From: Luteimonas wenzhouensis
GTDB taxonomy: Bacteria > Pseudomonadota > Gammaproteobacteria > Xanthomonadales > Xanthomonadaceae
NCBI RefSeq assembly: GCF_007859305.1
Contig: NZ_VOHE01000005.1
Span: forward strand, 172,280-236,279
Direction: 5' to 3'
Length of the DNA: 64,000 nucleotides
A program made the position numbers and the translations under genes. The notes under the pieces are model-generated. The model saw only the letters and a program-made list of their open reading frames with translations. It was not told where the DNA came from and searched no databases. Positions 35,994-46,617 of the stretch are shown here, piece after piece. How positions within the stretch are numbered: the stretch's first letter is position 1; every line of letters begins with the position of its first letter.

Positions 35994-37889
35994 GTGACCG
36001 CAGCCGCCGAGACCCGCAAGTTCGAAGCCGAAGTCGACCAGGTCCTCCACCTGGTGACCCATTCGCTCTACTCGCACAAGGAGATCTTCCTGCGCGAGCT
36101 GGTATCCAACGCCTCGGACGCCTGCGACAAGCTGCGCTTCGAGTCGATCGGCAACCCCGACCTGCTGGCCGGCGACCCCGAGCTGCGGATCGAGGTGAGC
36201 TGGGACAGGGACGCGCGCACGATCACCGTGCGCGACACCGGCATCGGCATGGACCGCGACGAGGTCGTGGCCAACATCGGCAGCATCGCCAGTTCCGGCA
36301 CCCGCCGGTTCCTGGAGGCGCTGGGCCAGGACCGGAAGGCGGATGCGCGCCTGATCGGCCAGTTCGGCGTCGGCTTCTACTCGGCCTTCGTGGTCGCCGA
36401 CCGCGTCACCGTGCTCACCCGCCGCGCCGGCACCCCGGCCGAGGCCGGGGTGAAGTGGGAAAGCGACGGCCGCGGCGAGTACACGCTCGGGCCGGCCACG
36501 CTCGAGGCGCGTGGCACCACCGTCGTCCTGCACCTGAAGGAGGGCGAGGACGAGTTCCTCGACGGCTGGAAGCTGCGTTCGCTGGTGCGCAAGTACTCCG
36601 ACCACGTCGCGTTCCCGATCCGGATGCCGAAGGAGGCGCCGGCCGCCGGCGACGACAAGGACAAGGACAAGCAGGAGCCGGGCACGCAGTGGGAGACCGC
36701 CAACGACGCATCGGCGCTGTGGACGCGGCCGAAGCCGGAGATCACGGACGAGGAGTACCGCAACTTCTACAAGTCGCTCGGCCACGACTTCAACGACCCT
36801 GCCGCCTGGTCGCACAACCGGGTGGAGGGCAGCCAGAGTTTCACCACCCTGCTCTACCTCCCCTCGCAGCCGCCGTTCGACCTGTTGATGGGGGCGCGCG
36901 ACGAGCGCAAGGGGCTCAAGCTCTACATCAAGCGCGTCTTCATCATGGACGCCGCGCAGGAGCTGCTGCCGGCCTACCTGCGCTTCGTGCGCGGCGTGGT
37001 CGACGCCGACGACCTGCCGCTCAACGTCAGCCGCGAGATCCTGCAGCAGAACCGCCAGCTGGAGAAGATCCGCGGTGCCTGCATCCGGCGCGTGCTCGAC
37101 CTGATCGAGAAGCTCTCGCGCGACGAGCCGGAAAAGTTCGCCGCCTTCATCAAGGCGTTCGGCAACACGCTCAAGGAGGGCATCGTCGAGGATCCGGGCA
37201 ACCGCGAGCGGATCGCGAAACTGCTGCGCTTCGCCTCGACGAAGAGCGAAGGCGAGGAGCGGACCGTGTCGCTGGACGACTACATCGCGCGCATGGCCGA
37301 GGGCCAGGACGCGATCTGGTACATCACCGCCGACGGCCACCGCGCTGCGGCCGGCAGCCCGCAGCTCGAGCGCTTCCGCGCCAAGGGCATCGAAGTGCTG
37401 CTGATGTCCGACCGCATCGACGAGTGGATGCTCGGCCACCTGCACGAGTACGCCGGCAAGCCGCTCAGGCACGTGGCCAAGGGCGAGCTGCCGCTGGACG
37501 AGGCGGAGAAGAAGCGGCAGGAGGAGGCCGCGCAGGCGGCGGCGCCGCTGCTGGAGCGGATCCGTTCGCTGCTCGGCGAGGCGGTCGGCGAGGTCCGGGT
37601 GTCCGCGCGGCTGACCGATTCGCCTTCCTGCCTGGCGCTGTCGGAGTGGGAGATGGCGCCGCACCTGGCGCACCTGCTGCGCGAGGCCGGCCAGGACGTG
37701 CCGCAGCGCAAGCCGACGCTGGAGGTGAATCCGCGCCACGCCCTGCTGCAGCGCCTGCTGGGCGAGCACGACGACGCGCGCGCCGCCGACCTCGCCCACC
37801 TGCTGCTGGAGCAGGCCCAGCTCGCCGCCGGCGCGCCGCTGGCCGACCCGGCGGCGTTCGTGCAGCGGGTGAACCGGCTGCTGGGGTGA
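35994..37889 (+). CDS. htpG: Molecular chaperone HtpG (Hsp90)
   Basis: This 631-residue ATP-dependent chaperone has the GHKL N-terminal domain (ELVSNASDACDKLR at about 35-48, DTGIGM, GQFGVGFYSAF), the middle domain (SQPPFDLL; LPLNVSREILQQNRQL) and the C-terminal dimerisation domain. A Lys/Asp-rich charged loop (about 220-226) replaces the longer eukaryotic linker. The start is GTG 35994, six bases after AAGGAG. No sigma-32-type promoter was recognised in the 75 bp upstream. It is followed by GC-hairpin repeats. Confidence 0.97.
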   Translation: MTAAAETRKFEAEVDQVLHLVTHSLYSHKEIFLRELVSNASDACDKLRFESIGNPDLLAGDPELRIEVSWDRDARTITVRDTGIGMDRDEVVANIGSIASSGTRRFLEALGQDRKADARLIGQFGVGFYSAFVVADRVTVLTRRAGTPAEAGVKWESDGRGEYTLGPATLEARGTTVVLHLKEGEDEFLDGWKLRSLVRKYSDHVAFPIRMPKEAPAAGDDKDKDKQEPGTQWETANDASALWTRPKPEITDEEYRNFYKSLGHDFNDPAAWSHNRVEGSQSFTTLLYLPSQPPFDLLMGARDERKGLKLYIKRVFIMDAAQELLPAYLRFVRGVVDADDLPLNVSREILQQNRQLEKIRGACIRRVLDLIEKLSRDEPEKFAAFIKAFGNTLKEGIVEDPGNRERIAKLLRFASTKSEGEERTVSLDDYIARMAEGQDAIWYITADGHRAAAGSPQLERFRAKGIEVLLMSDRIDEWMLGHLHEYAGKPLRHVAKGELPLDEAEKKRQEEAAQAAAPLLERIRSLLGEAVGEVRVSARLTDSPSCLALSEWEMAPHLAHLLREAGQDVPQRKPTLEVNPRHALLQRLLGEHDDARAADLAHLLLEQAQLAAGAPLADPAAFVQRVNRLLG

Positions 37890-37928
37890 CGGCGGGGGCG
37901 AGGCGCTCCGGGCCTGCCCCCCTCCCGG

Positions 37929-37954
37929 CCTCCCCCCGCTGGCGCGGGGGGAGG
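37929..37954. repeat. GC hairpin element downstream of htpG
   Basis: CCTCCCCCC (37929-37937) pairs with GGGGGGAGG (37946-37954) around an 8-nt loop. The flanks (CCCCCCTCCC before, GGGGCCCGG after) resemble the elements at 58.2-58.5 kb, so it belongs to the same dispersed family; it may also end the htpG transcript. Confidence 0.7.
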
Positions 37955-38078
37955 GGCCCGGAAGGCGCCGGCCGGTGACGGACGCCGCGTCCCCGTACGC
38001 GTGCCTCAGGACTCTCCACCCGCCGTCGCCGCACACGCCACCCGCCCGCACCGCGCCTCCCGGCCCCGCGCACCGCGC

Positions 38079-38251
38079 CCCCGCCCCCGCTCGCGGGGAG
38101 GGCTGGGGTGGGGGGTACCGGACGTCGCACCAGTGATCCTGGCACCAGCCGACCTGGCACCGGCCAGCCTGCAGCCCCCCGCGCATCTCGCCCCCTCCCC
38201 CGCTCGCGGGGGAGGGCTGGGGTGGGGGTACCGGACGTCGCACCAGTGATC
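38079..38251. repeat. Two direct copies of a 60-bp GC-rich repeat
   Basis: Copy 1 (about 38079-38138) and copy 2 (about 38191-38251) share a stem CCCCGCTCGCGGGG, then GGGCTGGGGTGGGG and the tail TACCGGACGTCGCACCAG. The offset is 113 bp. The palindromic head plus unique tail suggest a small dispersed element inserted or duplicated here. Confidence 0.8.
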
Positions 38252-38437
38252 GTTGCACCGTGCCAACCCCGTGGTGCAGCCCGCAGGGACGCGGGCGTCG
38301 CGGCCGGCGCAGTGCTCTCGTGACCGCCGCGCCCGGCGGCGAGGCATGCCCTCGCCAGGGCGGCCGCGTTACGATGCGGCGCCCCGCATCGCGCTGTTGC
38401 CCATGACGGCCCGCACCCCCGACGCACCGACCGCGGC

Positions 38438-39277
38438 ATGAGCGCCGCGCCCGGCGCGCCGGCCCATCCCGGCGATCGCTTCGACCGCTGGCAGCCCTGG
38501 ATCGCCGGCCTGCTCACGGCCGTCGTGCACCTGTGCCTGCTGCTCGCGGTCCTGCTGGTGCCGCCGCTCGAACTCGACCGGCCGCGCGGCGAGGACGCCG
38601 CCGGCGGCAGCGTGATCCAGGTCGAATTCATCGGCGAGGGGCCCGAGACCCCGGCGCCGGAGCCGGAGGATGCCCCGTCACCCGCCAGCGATCCGGCACC
38701 GCCCCCGGCGGCCGCTTCGCGCCTGCAGGCCACCCCGGCGCCGACCCGCCAGCCGCGGCCGCTCGATGCCCACGTGGCCACCGCCCCGGCGGTCGTGCCG
38801 CCGCGGCCCGGTCGCGGCGAAGGCACGCCGTCCGCGGCCGCGCGTCCGTCCAGCCGCCGTCCCGGCCACACCTGGGGCCAGCCGCCCGGCATGGCGCCCC
38901 GGGACCACGCCCCGGTGAACGCGGGCCCCGCGCCGGTCCCGACCGTGGGCCGCGGCCAGCGGCTGGCCGCGCCGTCCGACGAGCCCGGCCTGGAAGCCGG
39001 CGGCTACCAGGTGGTGTATGAGCCCTCGGCCGAGGCCCGCCTGCGCGAGTGGCGCGAGCAGGGCATGACCGAGCTCTTCATTCCCCTGCCCGGGACCCGG
39101 CGGCTGATGGTCTGCCCGCTGGAGACCGTGCTCCGGCGCGAATCCGGGCCCTGCCGCCAGCTCGACCCGGACGATCCGGAACTGGCCGCCATCGGCGACG
39201 CGCGCGAGGTGATTGCGGTGCGCCAGGTGTATCGGGAAGGCCGCCTGGTCTGGCGCGGCCCCGGCGCCTACCGCTGA
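38438..39277 (+). CDS. TonB-like single-pass membrane protein with Pro-rich periplasmic region
   Basis: This 279-residue protein has a short cytoplasmic N-terminus, one membrane helix (AGLLTAVVHLCLLLAVLLVPP, about 27-47), a Pro/Ala/Arg-rich stretch (about 70-185) and a C-terminal globular domain of about 90 residues (YQVVYEPSAEARLREWREQG and on). The layout resembles TonB-type energy transducers, but the C-terminal domain lacks a clear TonB signature and no ExbB/ExbD genes are adjacent. It could instead be an envelope protein of unrelated function. It ends only 3 bases from the convergent small gene. Confidence 0.7.
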   Translation: MSAAPGAPAHPGDRFDRWQPWIAGLLTAVVHLCLLLAVLLVPPLELDRPRGEDAAGGSVIQVEFIGEGPETPAPEPEDAPSPASDPAPPPAAASRLQATPAPTRQPRPLDAHVATAPAVVPPRPGRGEGTPSAAARPSSRRPGHTWGQPPGMAPRDHAPVNAGPAPVPTVGRGQRLAAPSDEPGLEAGGYQVVYEPSAEARLREWREQGMTELFIPLPGTRRLMVCPLETVLRRESGPCRQLDPDDPELAAIGDAREVIAVRQVYREGRLVWRGPGAYR

Positions 39278-39280
39278 GGG

Positions 39281-39544
39281 TCAGGCGTCGCGGTCGCCGG
39301 TGGCGCGCAGCCACGCCAGCGCGCCCGGGCGCACGCCCTTGAACTTGGGATCCCCGTCCAGCGGCGCCACCAGCAGGCGACGCGGCGCGAAGCGCCGCTT
39401 GAGCGCGTGATAGACCTGCGACCGGCTGCGCGCCGTGCGCACCAGGTACAGGCCGGGGGCGAGTTCGGCCAGTTCCGGCGCCGGGCGGGGCGTGGCGTCG
39501 GCATCGAGGTACACCAGGTAGAGGCGGGGCGTGCCGTCGGCCAT
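39281..39544 (-). CDS. Small conserved-looking protein, function unknown
   Basis: This 87-residue protein (MADGTPRLYLVYLDADATP...) has a predicted alpha/beta pattern: strand LYLVYLDA, helix around APELAELA, strand LYLVRT, helix SRSQVYHALKRRF, strand RLLVAPLDGDPKF, helix. There is no signal or membrane segment. It lies 80 bp after putA on the same strand and could be co-transcribed. No family was recognised. Confidence 0.65.
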   Translation of the reverse strand: MADGTPRLYLVYLDADATPRPAPELAELAPGLYLVRTARSRSQVYHALKRRFAPRRLLVAPLDGDPKFKGVRPGALAWLRATGDRDA

Positions 39545-39624
39545 CCGTGCACGTTCCCACCGCCGCGCGCATCGCGGCGTGAACCGCGGCAGCCGGCAGT
39601 CGCGGGACGGCCGGCGGACCGCGC

Positions 39625-42600
39625 TCAGTCCCCCAGCGTCAGCAGGCTGGCATTGCCGCCGGCGGCGGTGGTGTTGATGGTCACCGTCTTCTCGGTGGCA
39701 AAGCGCGGCAGGTAGTGCGGGCCACCGGCCTTGGGGCCGGTGCCGGACAGGCCCTGGCCGCCGAACGGCTGCACGCCCACCACCGCGCCGATCTGGTTGC
39801 GGTTGACGTAGATGTTGCCGACCCGCGCCCGCTGCACGATGCGCTCGACGGTCTCGTCGATGCGCGAGTGGATGCCCAGGGTGAGGCCGTAACCGGTGGC
39901 GTTGACCGCGTCGACCACTGCGTCGAGCTGGTCGGCATGCCAGCGGATCACGTGCAGCGCCGGGCCGAAGTTCTCGCGGGTGAGTTCGGACAGCGCGCCG
40001 ATCTCCCAGGCGCGCGGGGCGAAGAAGGTGCCGTGCTCCGTGCCCGCGCCGAGCGGCGCCTGCGCGATCAGGCGCGCGCGCTCGTCCATGCGCGCGGCGT
40101 GCTCCTCGAGCAGCCGCCTGGCGTCCTCGTCGATCACCGGGCCGACGTCGGTCGAGAGCAGCGCCGGGTCGCCCACCTGCAGTTCGGCCATGGCGCCGGC
40201 GAGCATGTCGATCACCTTGTCGGCGATGTCGGACTGCACGTACAGCACGCGCGCGGCCGAGCAGCGCTGGCCGGCCGAGGTGAAGGCCGAGGCCAGCGCG
40301 TCCTTGACCAGCTGCTCGGGCAGGGCCGACGAGTCGGCGATGAGCGCGTTCTGGCCGCCGGTCTCGGCGATCAGCACGCCGATCGCGGCATCGCGCGCGG
40401 CCAGCGCGCGGTTGATCGCGCGCGCGGTCTCGGTCGAACCGGTGAAGGCGACGCCGGCCACGCGCGGGTCGGCGGTGAGCGCGGCGCCCACGGTGGCGCC
40501 GTCGCCGGGCACGTACTGGAGCACGTCCTCGGGGATGCCGGCCTCGTGCAGCAGCTTCACCGCGTGCCAGCCGACCAGGGTGGTCTGCTCGGCCGGCTTG
40601 GCGATCACGCTGTTGCCGGCGGCCAGCGCCGCGGCGACCTGGCCGGTGAAGATCGCCAGCGGGAAGTTCCACGGGCTGATGCACACGAACACGCCGCGCC
40701 CGGCCAGCTGCAAGGTGTTGGACTCGCCGGTCGGACCGGGCAGGGCCTCGGGCGCGAACAGCGTGCGCGCCTGGCCGGCGTAGTAGCGCAGGAAGTCCAC
40801 CGCCTCGCGCACCTCGGCCACGCCGTCGGGGATGGTCTTGCCGGCTTCCTTCGTGCACAGCGCGATGAACTGCGGCATGCGCTGTTCGAGCAGGTCGGCG
40901 GCGTGCTCCAGGATCGCCGCGCGCGAGGCCGCGGGGGTCGCGTCCCAGCCCGGCTGCGCCTGCACCGCGTTGGCCAGGGCGCGCTCGACCGTGTCCGGGT
41001 CCGCGGCCTGCCACGTGCCCACGCGCTGCCGGCGGTCGGCGGGGTTGGTGACCGCGACCTGCGGGCCGGAGGGCTGCGCCCCGGGCACCAGCGGCGCGGC
41101 GCTCCAGCCGTCCGGGCCGGCGCCGGCCAGCGTCTCGTCGATGCGGCCGGCCAGCGCGCGCAACGCGTCGTCGTTGGCGAGGTTCACGCCCATGGAGTTG
41201 CTCCTGTCGATGCCGTGGCTGCGGTACAGGTCGACCGGCAGCGGGATGCGCGGGTGCGGGACCGGGTCGAAGCCAGCCACCACCTCGACCGGATCGCGCA
41301 CCAGGTCGTCGATCGACACGTCCTCGTCGCTGATCCGGTTCACGAAGCTGGAATTGGCGCCGTTCTCCAGCAGCCGCCGCACCAGGTAGGGCAGCAGGTC
41401 CTCGTGCGAACCCACCGGCGCGTACACGCGGCAGGGCACGCCGAGCCGGTCGGCGGGGATGACTTCGGCATAGAGGTCGTCGCCCATGCCGTGCAGTTTC
41501 TGGAACTCGAAGCCCGGCGCGCCGCCGTCGCCCGGGCGCTGGCCCGGCGGCAGCATCGCCTGCGCCATGCGGTGGACCGCGGCGATGGTCTGCGCGTTGT
41601 GGGTGGCGAACATCGGGTAGATCGCATCGCTGTTGGCCAGCAGCCGCACGGCGTTGGCCAGGTAGCTGACGTCGGTGCTGGGCTTGCGGGTGAACACCGG
41701 ATAGCCGTCGAGGCCGTCGACCTGGGCGCGCTTGACCTCGCTGTCCCAGTACGCGCCCTTGACCAGGCGCACCGGGATCCGGCGGCCGTGGCGTCGGGCG
41801 AGGTCGGCGATCCAGTCGATCACGAACGGCGCCCGCTTCTGGTAGGCCTGGACCACGATGCCGAAGCCTTCCCAGCCGGCCAGCGAGGGGTCGCGCCAGG
41901 CCGCCTCGATCACGTCCAGCGACAGCTCCAGCCGGTCGGCCTCCTCGGCGTCCACGGTCAGGCCGATGTTGTAGCCCTTGGCCTGGCGGGCCAGCCGCAG
42001 CAGGTCCGGGGCCAGTTCGGCCAGCACCCGGGCGCGCTTGGCGTGCTCGTAGCGCGGGTGCAGGGCCGAGAGCTTGACCGAGATCGAGGGCGCGGTGATG
42101 GGGTCGGCGAACGGGCCGGTGCGGCCGATCGCGGCGATCGCCTCGCCGTAGGCGTCGAGGTAGCGGGCGGCGTCGCGCCGGGTCAGCGCGGCCTCGCCGA
42201 GCATGTCGAACGAGTAGCGGTAGATCGCGTTGCCGCCCTTGCGGCTGCGGGCCAGGGCCTCGTCGATGGTGCGGCCCATGACGAACTGATGGCCCATGAT
42301 CCGCATCGCCTGGCGCACGGCCAGCCGCACCACCGGCTCGCCCACGCGCCCGGCCAGGCGCCGGAGCGCGCCGCGCACGTCGCGCCGGGTCTCCTCGGCC
42401 AGGTCCACCAGGTGACCGGTGAGCATCAGGCCCCAGGTCGAGGCGTTCACCAGCACCGAGTCCGAGCGACCCACGTGGCGGCGCCAGTCGGCCTCGCCGA
42501 GCTTGTCGCGGATCAGCAGGTCGGCCGTGTCCTGGTCGGGGATCCGCAGCAGGGCCTCGGCTACGCACATCAGCAGCACGCCCTCCTCGCTGCCCAGGTC

Positions 42601-42864
42601 GTACTGGCGCATGAAGGCCTCGATCGCGCCCTGGTCGGCGGCGCGGGCGCGCACCCGGCGCACCAGGTCGGTGGCGGTGGCGCGGATCGCGGCGCGGTCG
42701 GCCTCGCTCCAGCCGGGCACCGGCTGGCGGGCCACGGCCAGCAGTTCGCGCACGTGGCGGGTCTCGTCCTGGGTCCAGGCGGCGGTGATCGCCGCGCGCA
42801 GTGGCGATGGCGCGGCCTTGCCGGGTCCGGGGAAGGGCGGGGGGGCGGGTTCGGAAGCGGTCAT
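39625..42864 (-). CDS. putA: Bifunctional proline dehydrogenase / L-glutamate gamma-semialdehyde dehydrogenase
   Basis: This 1079-residue flavoenzyme oxidises proline to glutamate with channelling of the semialdehyde. The N-terminal arm and FAD-binding proline dehydrogenase barrel (about 100-480) contain LVKGAYWDSEVKRAQ and KLHGMGDDLY. The aldehyde dehydrogenase domain (about 540-1030) has the catalytic glutamate in ETGGQNAL (about 831) and cysteine in AGQRCSAARV (about 867). Unlike E. coli PutA (1320 residues) there is no ribbon-helix-helix DNA-binding domain at the N-terminus and no long C-terminal domain, so it cannot repress its own gene. ATG 42864 fits the family; no good Shine-Dalgarno site is visible. 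Divergent from coxB. Confidence 0.96.
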   Translation of the reverse strand: MTASEPAPPPFPGPGKAAPSPLRAAITAAWTQDETRHVRELLAVARQPVPGWSEADRAAIRATATDLVRRVRARAADQGAIEAFMRQYDLGSEEGVLLMCVAEALLRIPDQDTADLLIRDKLGEADWRRHVGRSDSVLVNASTWGLMLTGHLVDLAEETRRDVRGALRRLAGRVGEPVVRLAVRQAMRIMGHQFVMGRTIDEALARSRKGGNAIYRYSFDMLGEAALTRRDAARYLDAYGEAIAAIGRTGPFADPITAPSISVKLSALHPRYEHAKRARVLAELAPDLLRLARQAKGYNIGLTVDAEEADRLELSLDVIEAAWRDPSLAGWEGFGIVVQAYQKRAPFVIDWIADLARRHGRRIPVRLVKGAYWDSEVKRAQVDGLDGYPVFTRKPSTDVSYLANAVRLLANSDAIYPMFATHNAQTIAAVHRMAQAMLPPGQRPGDGGAPGFEFQKLHGMGDDLYAEVIPADRLGVPCRVYAPVGSHEDLLPYLVRRLLENGANSSFVNRISDEDVSIDDLVRDPVEVVAGFDPVPHPRIPLPVDLYRSHGIDRSNSMGVNLANDDALRALAGRIDETLAGAGPDGWSAAPLVPGAQPSGPQVAVTNPADRRQRVGTWQAADPDTVERALANAVQAQPGWDATPAASRAAILEHAADLLEQRMPQFIALCTKEAGKTIPDGVAEVREAVDFLRYYAGQARTLFAPEALPGPTGESNTLQLAGRGVFVCISPWNFPLAIFTGQVAAALAAGNSVIAKPAEQTTLVGWHAVKLLHEAGIPEDVLQYVPGDGATVGAALTADPRVAGVAFTGSTETARAINRALAARDAAIGVLIAETGGQNALIADSSALPEQLVKDALASAFTSAGQRCSAARVLYVQSDIADKVIDMLAGAMAELQVGDPALLSTDVGPVIDEDARRLLEEHAARMDERARLIAQAPLGAGTEHGTFFAPRAWEIGALSELTRENFGPALHVIRWHADQLDAVVDAVNATGYGLTLGIHSRIDETVERIVQRARVGNIYVNRNQIGAVVGVQPFGGQGLSGTGPKAGGPHYLPRFATEKTVTINTTAAGGNASLLTLGD

Positions 42865-43252
42865 GGCGGGAGGTACGGCAGGACCGGCGCCGCGGCGGCA
42901 CCGGCACCCCGGCATTGTGCTCGCGGCCGCGTCGGCCCGGCTTGAACGAAACCGCCGCCCACGGCGCGGGCGCCGGCACAAACCCGCGCCGCGCGGCGGC
43001 GTCGCGGCGCTCCCGCGCCCCGCGGCGTGGCGCGGTTTCCGGCCCCGCGCGCCGCCCGGCGGCGGCTTTGGCTTGCCCCTCAACCGGAGCGGCCGCTACC
43101 ATTCGGAAGTTTTCGCGTGTCCGTGACGAAGGCTCGCGGGGTTCCGATGCGGCTCGCGCGACGGCCGGTTCCGGGCGCGCGGGGGTCGTTTTGACAGTTC
43201 GCAACGGTTGAGTGGCGGCCGCGGCCGTGACCGACCACATTGGGGTCGAGCA
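42865..43252. promoter_or_regulatory. 388-bp divergent region between putA and the cox operon
   Basis: No gene is seen. A possible cox promoter is TTGCCC (43073-43078) with TACCAT (43097-43102), spacing 18 bp, giving a leader of about 145 bases before coxB. A perfect TTGACA at 43191-43196 has no matching -10. The putA-proximal half is very GC-rich with no clear signals. Confidence 0.4.
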
Positions 43253-44230
43253 ATGATGCAGGTGCGTTTCTCGCGGTGGATGGTGGCGGCACTGGCGTCC
43301 CTGCCCTTGGCGGCGCTGGCCGCCGATCCGGTCCGTTGGCAGCTGAACATGGGGCGGGGGGTGACCGCCTCGGCGCAGAACGCCTACGAGGCCCACATGC
43401 TGGCCATGTGGATCTGCATCGGCATCGGCGCGGTGGTGTTCCTGGCGATGGGCTACGCCATGTACAGGTTCCGCCACTCCAAGGGGGCGGTGCCCGACAC
43501 CAGCTTCACCCACAGCACCAGGCTCGAGATCCTCTGGACCGTGATCCCGGTGGTGCTGCTGGTCATCATGGCCGTGCCCGCGACCGCCAAGCTGGTGGCG
43601 ATGTACGACACCCGCGAGTCGGAGATGACCGTCAAGGTCACCGGCCTGCAGTGGATGTGGAAGTACGAATACCTGGGCGAGGGCGTGGAGATCGTCAGCC
43701 GCCTCGACCGCGAGAGCGACCGCCTGCGCCAGACCCGCGGCGTCACCCGCGCCGAGCTCGAGGCGCACCCGGCCTACCTGCTCGAGGTCGACAACGAGCT
43801 GGTCCTGCCCACCAACACCAAGGTCCGCTTCGTGATCACCGCCGACGACGTGATCCACTCCTGGTGGGTGCCGGCGCTGGGCTGGAAGCAGGACGCCATC
43901 CCCGGGATCATCAACGAGGCCTGGACCGACATCCGCGAGCCGGGCGTCTACCGCGGCCAGTGCGCCGAACTGTGCGGCAAGGACCACGGCTTCATGCCGA
44001 TCGTGGTGCGCGCGGTGCCGCGCGAGGAGTTCGACGCGTGGCTGGCCTCGAAGAAGGCCGCCGGCCAGGCGCCGGCCGAGCCCTCGCAGGTGCCCGAGGG
44101 CGGCGACGGCAACGCGCCGCGCTCGGTCGATCCCGACATGGTCGAAGACGTGCGGCAGGGCGAGGGGCCCGCCGCCCCGCAGGCGCCCGAACAGGCCGCT
44201 GACCCCGCCGACGCCGCCGGCGCCGCCTGA
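43253..44230 (+). CDS. coxB: Cytochrome c oxidase subunit II
   Basis: This 325-residue subunit receives electrons from cytochrome c through the CuA centre. A signal peptide ([13 protein letters not shown]) and two membrane helices ([38 protein letters not shown]) precede the cupredoxin domain. The CuA ligands are in [10 protein letters not shown] and [12 protein letters not shown] (Cys-X3-Cys-X3-His-X2-Met). The C-terminal 60 residues are Ala/Pro/Glu-rich without a heme-binding CXXCH, so it is aa3 type, not caa3. Two ATGs adjoin at 43253 and 43256; the first is used. It opens the cox cluster, 23 bp before coxA. Confidence 0.97.
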   Translation: MMQVRFSRWMVAALASLPLAALAADPVRWQLNMGRGVTASAQNAYEAHMLAMWICIGIGAVVFLAMGYAMYRFRHSKGAVPDTSFTHSTRLEILWTVIPVVLLVIMAVPATAKLVAMYDTRESEMTVKVTGLQWMWKYEYLGEGVEIVSRLDRESDRLRQTRGVTRAELEAHPAYLLEVDNELVLPTNTKVRFVITADDVIHSWWVPALGWKQDAIPGIINEAWTDIREPGVYRGQCAELCGKDHGFMPIVVRAVPREEFDAWLASKKAAGQAPAEPSQVPEGGDGNAPRSVDPDMVEDVRQGEGPAAPQAPEQAADPADAAGAA

Positions 44231-44253
44231 CCGATTCCGAAAGGCCGAACGCA

Positions 44254-45870
<1,617 letters not shown>

Positions 45871-45876
45871 CAGGCG

Positions 45877-46020
45877 ATGACCGCGATGACCGCGCCCCGG
45901 CACGACGACGACAGGCTCGCGCAGCAGCGCAGGCGCGCCGTGCGCACGGCCATCGTCGCCGGCGCGATCGCCTTCGCGGTGTACGTGGCGTTCATCCTTT
46001 CCGGGGTGATCGGGCGATGA
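45877..46020 (+). CDS. 47-residue single-pass membrane protein of the cox operon
   Basis: The gene ATG 45877 to TGA 46020 encodes 47 residues: a charged N-terminus (DDDRLAQQRRRAVR) and one membrane helix (IVAGAIAFAVYVAFILSG). It starts six bases after coxA stops and overlaps ctaG as ATGA, so it is a real cistron of the operon. Such short membrane proteins between coxA and ctaG are seen in related bacteria and are thought to help oxidase assembly; no motif proves it. The second ATG at 45886 is an alternative start. Confidence 0.8.
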   Translation: MTAMTAPRHDDDRLAQQRRRAVRTAIVAGAIAFAVYVAFILSGVIGR

Positions 46021-46592
46021 GCGGCGGCGGCAAGTTCGGCATCGCCAAGCTGCTGGGCGTGTCGCTGGCGGCGTTCGCGTTCACCTTCTCGCTGGTGCCG
46101 CTGTACCGCATCGCCTGCGAGAAGGTGTTTGGCATCCGCATGGACAACAGCGCCGCCGACGCCTCGGCCTACGCCGCGGCCACGCCGGCCGAGCGCTGGG
46201 TCACCGTGGAGTTCGACAGCACCGTGAACTCGAAGCTGCCGTGGGCGTTCGAGCCCAACGACACCCGCATGCGCGTGCGCGTGGGCGAGCAGTACGAGGC
46301 CACGTTCGCCGCGCGCAACCGCAGCGACCGCCCGGTGGTCGGCAGCGCCACGCCCTCGGTGGCGCCGGCGCGGGCCTCGGCCTACTTCCAGAAGACCGAG
46401 TGCTTCTGCTTCACCGCGCAGACCCTGCAGGCGGGCGAGGCGCGCGACATGCCGGTGCGCTTCATCATCGACCCGGCGCTGCCGCGCGACGTCCACACGA
46501 TCACCCTGTCGTACGCGATCTTCAAGAACGACGTGCTCACCGAACGCCTCGCGGCGGCGCCGTCGTCCACCGTGCCGCATTCGGCACCCTGA
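46017..46592 (+). CDS. ctaG: Cytochrome c oxidase assembly protein (Cox11/CtaG), copper chaperone
   Basis: This 191-residue protein delivers copper to the CuB site of subunit I. One N-terminal membrane helix (LLGVSLAAFAFTFSLVPLY) anchors a periplasmic immunoglobulin-like domain. YRIACEK places the conserved cysteine after the helix, and ECFCFTAQ is the copper-binding Cys-Phe-Cys motif. FIIDPALP and LSYAIFKN are further family motifs. ATG 46017 overlaps the 47-residue gene by four bases. It precedes subunit III by 25 bp. Confidence 0.96.
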   Translation: MSGGGKFGIAKLLGVSLAAFAFTFSLVPLYRIACEKVFGIRMDNSAADASAYAAATPAERWVTVEFDSTVNSKLPWAFEPNDTRMRVRVGEQYEATFAARNRSDRPVVGSATPSVAPARASAYFQKTECFCFTAQTLQAGEARDMPVRFIIDPALPRDVHTITLSYAIFKNDVLTERLAAAPSSTVPHSAP

Positions 46593-46617
46593 CCCACGAT
46601 TTCCACGGACCCACGCC

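Larger units (their letters stand above)
37890..38437. other. 548-bp gene-free region with GC hairpin repeats
   Basis: No gene is supported here. The region holds a strong hairpin just after htpG (37929-37954), a direct repeat of about 60 bp in two copies 113 bp apart (see separate entry), and short GC-rich unique sequence up to the TonB-like gene. Confidence 0.7.

Noticed and set aside
43191..43220. Perfect TTGACA before coxB
   Set aside because: No -10-like sequence occurs at 16-18 bp; TTGCCC/TACCAT upstream is a slightly better but still weak candidate.
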